Below are positions 60,238 through 64,000 of a DNA stretch of 64,000 nucleotides, piece by piece. Within the stretch, counting starts at the first letter, position 1; each line of letters opens with the position of its first letter. Both the position numbers and the translations under genes were made by a program. The stretch comes from Astrobacterium formosum (GTDB lineage Bacteria > Pseudomonadota > Alphaproteobacteria > Rhizobiales > Xanthobacteraceae): the NCBI GenBank assembly GCA_030848545.1, contig JAVDCA010000005.1:62001-126000 (forward strand), read 5' to 3'. The notes below the pieces were generated by a model. The model was given only the letters and a program-made list of their open reading frames with translations, was not told where the DNA came from and searched no databases.

Positions 60238-63135
60238 TCACGCCGCCATCGACTGCAAGGCTTTTCGCCCGACGCCGTCGGCTTCGGCAATCGTCTCCGA
60301 GAGGAGACCGAGCCGTTCGACCAGATCGGCGTGATCGAGGCCGGCGACATCCTTTTCGAACGCCCGGGCCTGTTCGGACAGTTTGACGAATCCGAGCAGT
60401 GCGGCGGCGCTTTTGAGCGAATGGGCTTCACGCTCCAGATCGCTCCGCTCACCGGACCGCGCCCATTCGTGCATGTCGGCCACACGTCGGACATTCGCGT
60501 TCAGGAACGTCTTGAGAATCTCCGCCGCGTCCTCGACGCCGAGATCTTCGATCACCCCCTGCAGGGCGGCATGATCGAACCCTGCCGGAAGCGACGCGGG
60601 ATTGGGATCCCGAGGTCGGACGCATTGCGCATCCAGCCAGGCGAAGTAGCGTTCCAGGGCCTTTTGCACGCCCGCGCGCGTGAACGGCTTGGCGACGAAA
60701 TCGTTCATGCCCGCGGCGAGGCACTTGTCGCGATCCTCCGCCGATGCGTTCGCCGTCAACGCGATGATGTATGACTGCCTGGACGGGCCCGGCTGCTCGC
60801 GGAGCGTCTTCGTGGCCCGAAGGCCGTCCATTTCCGGCATCATGACATCCATGAAGATCAAGCCGTAGGGCACGCTGCGGGCCGCCTCGATCGCCTCCAA
60901 GCCGTTGCCGACCAGATCGGCGCGTAAGCCGAGCGCTGCGAGCATTTTGACCGCCACGAGCTGGTTGGTCGAGTTGTCCTCGGCGAGCAGGATCCGCGTC
61001 GGTGGCCTGTCGGCGAACGACGTCGGCGCCGGAACGGCATAGTGCTCCATCGATGCAACAGAGCTCCCCGTGACCGCCGCCACCAGCGCCGCGGCCGTGA
61101 CCGGCTTGACGAGAACGACGTCGCAGTCCTTCGAGTCCGCCGCCTGTGAGGGATACGCCAGGGTCGTCTCTAAAAACACCACGCGCGTCGCCGGTGCGTG
61201 GCTTCGTATCTCGGCGGCGATCGCACGGCTTGCCGGACCGCAATCGACGAGGACGGCATCGTAACCCCGACCGGCGCCGATCAGATCCGCGGCGACCGAC
61301 GACTGGGTGCCGGCCCAAACGTCGGCTCCCAGGAGCAAGATCTGCCTGACCAGCGCACTCCTCACCATCGCGTTGTCGGAGGCCACGAAGATGCGTTTGC
61401 CCGCGAGAGGCTGATGCAGATCCGCCGTGGCCAGCGTCGCCAGTTCGAGCGTCACCGCGAACGTGCTCCCCTTGCTGGGATCGCTGGCGGCGGAGATTTG
61501 TCCGCCCATGCGGTCGACCAGCGCCTTGCAGATCGCCAGACCCAGGCCCGTACCACCGAACCGGCGCGAGACCGAGCTGTCGACCTGGGAGAACTTGCGG
61601 AACAGACGGTCCAGAGCCGCCGCCGGAATGCCGATGCCGCTGTCCCGGACGGCGAACACCAGCCGTGCCTTCCCCACGGTCGAGCCGGCTTCGCGCGAGA
61701 CCTCGATGGTGACGCCGCCCTCGGAGGTGAACTTGACGCCGTTGCCGATGAGATTGAAGAGGATCTGGCGCAGCCGGCTGGGATCGCCGACGACGCGGGA
61801 CGGCAGATCCGGGGCGAGCACCATGGCGATGTCGACCCCCTTGGCGTGTGCGCGCGGGGCGAACATCTGGGCCGTGCCCTCGACCAGGTTGGGGAGGTCG
61901 AATTCGATGTGCTCCAGGTCGAGACGACCGGCGTCGATCTTGGAGAAGTCGAGCACGTCGTTGATGATCTGCAGGAGGTGTTCGGCCGATTCCCGCAACG
62001 TGATCGCGAGCCGCGTCTGTTCGGTACCGAGTTTGCTGTCGAGCAGGAGTCCCGTCACGCCGATGACGCCGTTCAGGGGCGTGCGGATCTCATGGCTCAT
62101 CACCGCCATGAATTCCGAACGGGCACGGGAGGAGGCCTCGGCTGAATCGCGGGCGTGCTTGAGCCCTGCCTGATAGGAGAAGACGACGCGCACGAGCGCC
62201 AGCATGCCGATGCTCAGCACCACGGCGACGACGAGATAATTGACAGCGTGCCGCCGCGCCGGCTCCATCAATTCGTCCTGCGCGTGGCTTGCGAACACGA
62301 TCAGCGGAAGATCCTTGACCTTGCGGTAGGCCGTCAACTGCTCCAGGCCGTCGATCGTGCTCACCGCCTGATAAATTCCGGCGTCCGCCCGCGCGACCTG
62401 CTTGAACAATTCGCTGGCCCTCATATCGGAGCCGATATGGGCCGACCCGCCGGTCGCACGGGCGCGGATGATGCCGTCCATTCCGACCAGCGCGATGAGC
62501 CCGCCGGTGCCGACGTCGATCTGGTTGTAGAGGCGGGTCAGGTAGGCGGTGTCGAGCGAGACCACGACGACACCGGCGAACGTGCCGTCCGCCGCCGAAA
62601 TCCGGCGAGTCGCATTGATCGACCACTGCTTGCTGACACGTCCGAGCACCGGCTTGCTGATGAACATCTCGTCGTTGCCGGACCGCATATGAACCCTGAT
62701 ATGGTCACGATCGCTGAGATCGATCTTGGATGTGATCGGTCCCAGGCTGCTCGCGATGATTATTCCGTTCCGATCCACCAGGGTCAGCTGGAAGGCGAAA
62801 TCGGTCATGACCTGACCGTTGCGGGACCACAGGCCGAGATCGAACCTGTCTGGATCGCGCCGGTAGGCATCGCGCACATACAAAAGAGTCTGATCGACCG
62901 CCTTGAACGACCGGATGATCTGCTCCTCGAAGACGCGGGTCAGATTTCTCAGTTCCTGACGCGCTCCCCGCTCGATCTGCTGCTTTTCCTCACGAAGCGC
63001 GAGATAGAAGCTCGCCCAGATCAACCCGATGGCCGCCAGAGCGAGAAAGGTCGTGGCATGGCGGGCGCCGTCTCCTCGCGACCACCGGCGGATCGGATTC
63101 GTAAAGCTCCGGAACATCCCCACTAGCGAAGTCAT
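60238..63135 (-). CDS. Cache-type hybrid sensor kinase with two receivers and HPt domain
   Basis: A 965-residue inner-membrane kinase with an internal phosphorelay. Helix about 28-46, a double-Cache periplasmic region to about 295 (TLVDRNGIIIASSLG, DLSDRDHIRVHMRSGND), second helix 299-318, HisKA His348 (VMSHEIRTPLNGVIG), ATPase (NLIGNGVKFT, DSGIGIP, GGTGLGLAICKALV), a degenerate receiver about 580-690 (acidic pocket lost, FVASDN; Asp631 kept), an intact receiver with Asp763 (IFMDVMMPEMDG) and Lys817, and an HPt domain with His905 (EAHSLKSAAALLGF). This BarA/ArcB-like plan would hand phosphoryl groups to a separate regulator, none of which is adjacent. Converges on the RND operon. Confidence 0.94.
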   Translation of the reverse strand: MTSLVGMFRSFTNPIRRWSRGDGARHATTFLALAAIGLIWASFYLALREEKQQIERGARQELRNLTRVFEEQIIRSFKAVDQTLLYVRDAYRRDPDRFDLGLWSRNGQVMTDFAFQLTLVDRNGIIIASSLGPITSKIDLSDRDHIRVHMRSGNDEMFISKPVLGRVSKQWSINATRRISAADGTFAGVVVVSLDTAYLTRLYNQIDVGTGGLIALVGMDGIIRARATGGSAHIGSDMRASELFKQVARADAGIYQAVSTIDGLEQLTAYRKVKDLPLIVFASHAQDELMEPARRHAVNYLVVAVVLSIGMLALVRVVFSYQAGLKHARDSAEASSRARSEFMAVMSHEIRTPLNGVIGVTGLLLDSKLGTEQTRLAITLRESAEHLLQIINDVLDFSKIDAGRLDLEHIEFDLPNLVEGTAQMFAPRAHAKGVDIAMVLAPDLPSRVVGDPSRLRQILFNLIGNGVKFTSEGGVTIEVSREAGSTVGKARLVFAVRDSGIGIPAAALDRLFRKFSQVDSSVSRRFGGTGLGLAICKALVDRMGGQISAASDPSKGSTFAVTLELATLATADLHQPLAGKRIFVASDNAMVRSALVRQILLLGADVWAGTQSSVAADLIGAGRGYDAVLVDCGPASRAIAAEIRSHAPATRVVFLETTLAYPSQAADSKDCDVVLVKPVTAAALVAAVTGSSVASMEHYAVPAPTSFADRPPTRILLAEDNSTNQLVAVKMLAALGLRADLVGNGLEAIEAARSVPYGLIFMDVMMPEMDGLRATKTLREQPGPSRQSYIIALTANASAEDRDKCLAAGMNDFVAKPFTRAGVQKALERYFAWLDAQCVRPRDPNPASLPAGFDHAALQGVIEDLGVEDAAEILKTFLNANVRRVADMHEWARSGERSDLEREAHSLKSAAALLGFVKLSEQARAFEKDVAGLDHADLVERLGLLSETIAEADGVGRKALQSMAA

Positions 63136-63506
63136 GTCCAGTTTCGCCTACCGTCGTGCACGGGACCGTCGGGATCGCAAGCATGCGCAATTAAATCAAA
63201 TTTGTATATTGGCGACCTGTACAGCGCGTAAATGCGGATAATGAAAGTCGCGTCCATTTGCTTGGTTTCGGCATGCCGTACGGTCAGCAGCACATCAGCA
63301 CCGTCGCGACACCGCGGCGGCAGGCTGGCGTGGCGGATGCCCCCCGGTACGATCTGCCGCTTGCCGTGAACTATTTGCCGCTCCGCAGCAGCGGTCAGGA
63401 AGATTTAACCAGCCAAGTTGCTGTCCGGACATGTGAGCCGTGACGGCACGGCGTTTGCCGCCTTCTTCATCGTGGTCCGAACTCGAGAGAAGGATATGGG
63501 CACCGG
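63136..63506. other. intergenic stretch upstream of the large kinase
   Basis: About 370 bases with an AT-rich patch (AATTAAATCAAATTTGTATATT near 63189-63212) that probably includes the kinase promoter on the minus strand. A plus-strand frame at 63258-63443 lacks a start signal and homologous look, and I do not call it. Confidence 0.5.
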
Positions 63507-63674
63507 ATGAGGAAATATGCCGGTCGGCAGATCGAGGACGGACGCACGAACATTGCGGCCCTTATGATCATACTTCTCGTGATCGCATTGATATTCCTGC
63601 CGCGGGCGTGCGGCGTGGTCGCCGCAGACATTGCGGCGGCTCGCATTGTTCATGCCGCCGACGCCGGAGCATGA
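63507..63674 (+). CDS. possible small membrane protein
   Basis: A 55-codon frame, ATG at 63507, with a basic N-terminus (RKYAGRQIEDGR), one hydrophobic helix (IAALMIILLVIALIFLPRAC) and an Ala-rich tail. GAGAAGG lies upstream, somewhat far from the ATG. The membrane-helix pattern suggests a real single-pass protein, but I know no family for it. Confidence 0.35.
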   Translation: MRKYAGRQIEDGRTNIAALMIILLVIALIFLPRACGVVAADIAAARIVHAADAGA

Positions 63675-63771
63675 CCGATGCCTTTGCCCGTCGTCTCTGC
63701 GGGGCGCCCCGGCAAGGCGAATGCCGGGCATCCGGCGTGCGGGACTCCCTGTCGATCATCCTGCGACGTCT

Positions 63772-64000
63772 TCAGCTTCCCGCCAGCACGCCGACCGCGA
63801 TGGCGATCGCGCCGGTCGCGACGGCCGCGAGCACCGACCCCCTGAACACGAAGAAGGCAAGCATGCCGAGGGCCGCCGCGAGAAGCCGTATCCACAACGG
63901 CACCGCTGCGAGCGACCCTGGCGCGAACACCACGACCTTGCCCACGAGCCCGGTCAGGATCGCGGTCGCCACCGTTCTCACCCAGACGATGATCTCCGAA
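63772..64000 (-). CDS. azlD: AzlD-like branched-chain amino acid exporter small subunit, partial
   Basis: The last 75 or so codons of a membrane protein whose start lies beyond the window. Visible sequence: SEIIVWVRTVATAILTGLVG, FAPGSLAAVPLWIRLLAAAL, then AFFVFRGSVLAAVATGAIAI. The pattern of three hydrophobic segments with the VRTVATAIL motif fits the C-terminus of AzlD-family proteins, which work with AzlC in amino-acid export. An apparent GTG start at 63981 is internal because the frame stays open to the edge. Confidence 0.7.
   Translation of the reverse strand, partial: SEIIVWVRTVATAILTGLVGKVVVFAPGSLAAVPLWIRLLAAALGMLAFFVFRGSVLAAVATGAIAIAVGVLAGS

Noticed and set aside
63258..63443. 61-codon plus-strand frame upstream of the large kinase
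   Set aside because: No start signal, mixed codon usage and no recognisable feature.
1..64000. tRNA, rRNA, CRISPR arrays, insertion sequences, prophage genes
   Set aside because: None seen: no tRNA-like cloverleaf consensus, no regularly spaced repeats with unique spacers, no transposase or integrase reading frame. A covariance-model scan would be needed to exclude small RNAs.

Overview
The window reads as chromosomal DNA of a GC-rich alphaproteobacterium, most likely of the order Hyphomicrobiales (Rhizobiales; Nitrobacteraceae/Xanthobacteraceae-like). The support is gene content and order (ruvX, pyrB-dihydroorotase-plsY, dprA-topA-rnr-DUF983-NUDIX-rpmG, pleD-divK, DUF3572-dinB, EipB/DUF1849), strong G/C third-position bias, abundant periplasmic-binding-protein transporters, and extragenic palindromes of the kind common in Bradyrhizobium-like genomes. 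The taxonomic placement is inference. I found no rRNA, tRNA, CRISPR array, insertion sequence or phage gene.

Region 1 (1-23.6 kb) is mostly housekeeping: an amino-acid-type ABC binding protein with a terminator, ruvX, a chemoreceptor, an AEC permease, pyrB with a dihydroorotase-like partner that lacks the zinc-binding HxH, plsY, a VapBC-type toxin-antitoxin pair between two copies of an extragenic repeat, a hemolysin III-like membrane protein, dprA, topA, rnr, DUF983, NUDIX, rpmG, pleD-divK (minus strand), DUF3572 and a dinB with an N-terminal zinc ribbon.

Region 2 (23.6-49.1 kb) is accessory metabolism. A GntR regulator faces an IlvD/Edd dehydratase. A second GntR gene faces a PuuE-like deacetylase plus a Bug-type binding protein, and is followed by an isopropylmalate/homocitrate-synthase-family enzyme. 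A solute-binding protein gene overlaps a hybrid histidine kinase gene. Two TRAP transporter modules are divergent and share one binding-protein gene. A hydroxycinnamate-type cluster (MarR, crotonase, feruloyl-CoA synthase-like ligase, amidohydrolase) faces an ABC binding protein across a perfect 17-bp palindrome. EipB, RidA-like, FemAB-like and HIT genes follow.

Region 3 (49.9-64 kb) holds two small regulatory-looking proteins (zinc ribbon, ribbon-helix-helix), a REC-EAL c-di-GMP phosphodiesterase, a large Cache/PAS hybrid kinase, a TetR-MFP-RND efflux operon with an operator-like palindrome, a second large hybrid kinase with degenerate and intact receivers and an HPt domain, and the end of an AzlD-like gene running off the window. 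Most catabolic transcription units have a local regulator and a visible palindromic candidate operator, so the window is useful for regulator-operator pairing. No single locus is a clearly new system. The best candidates are the binding-protein/hybrid-kinase pair (30788-33807), the deacetylase/Bug unit with its TTCGAA palindromes, and the TRAP pair sharing one binding protein.
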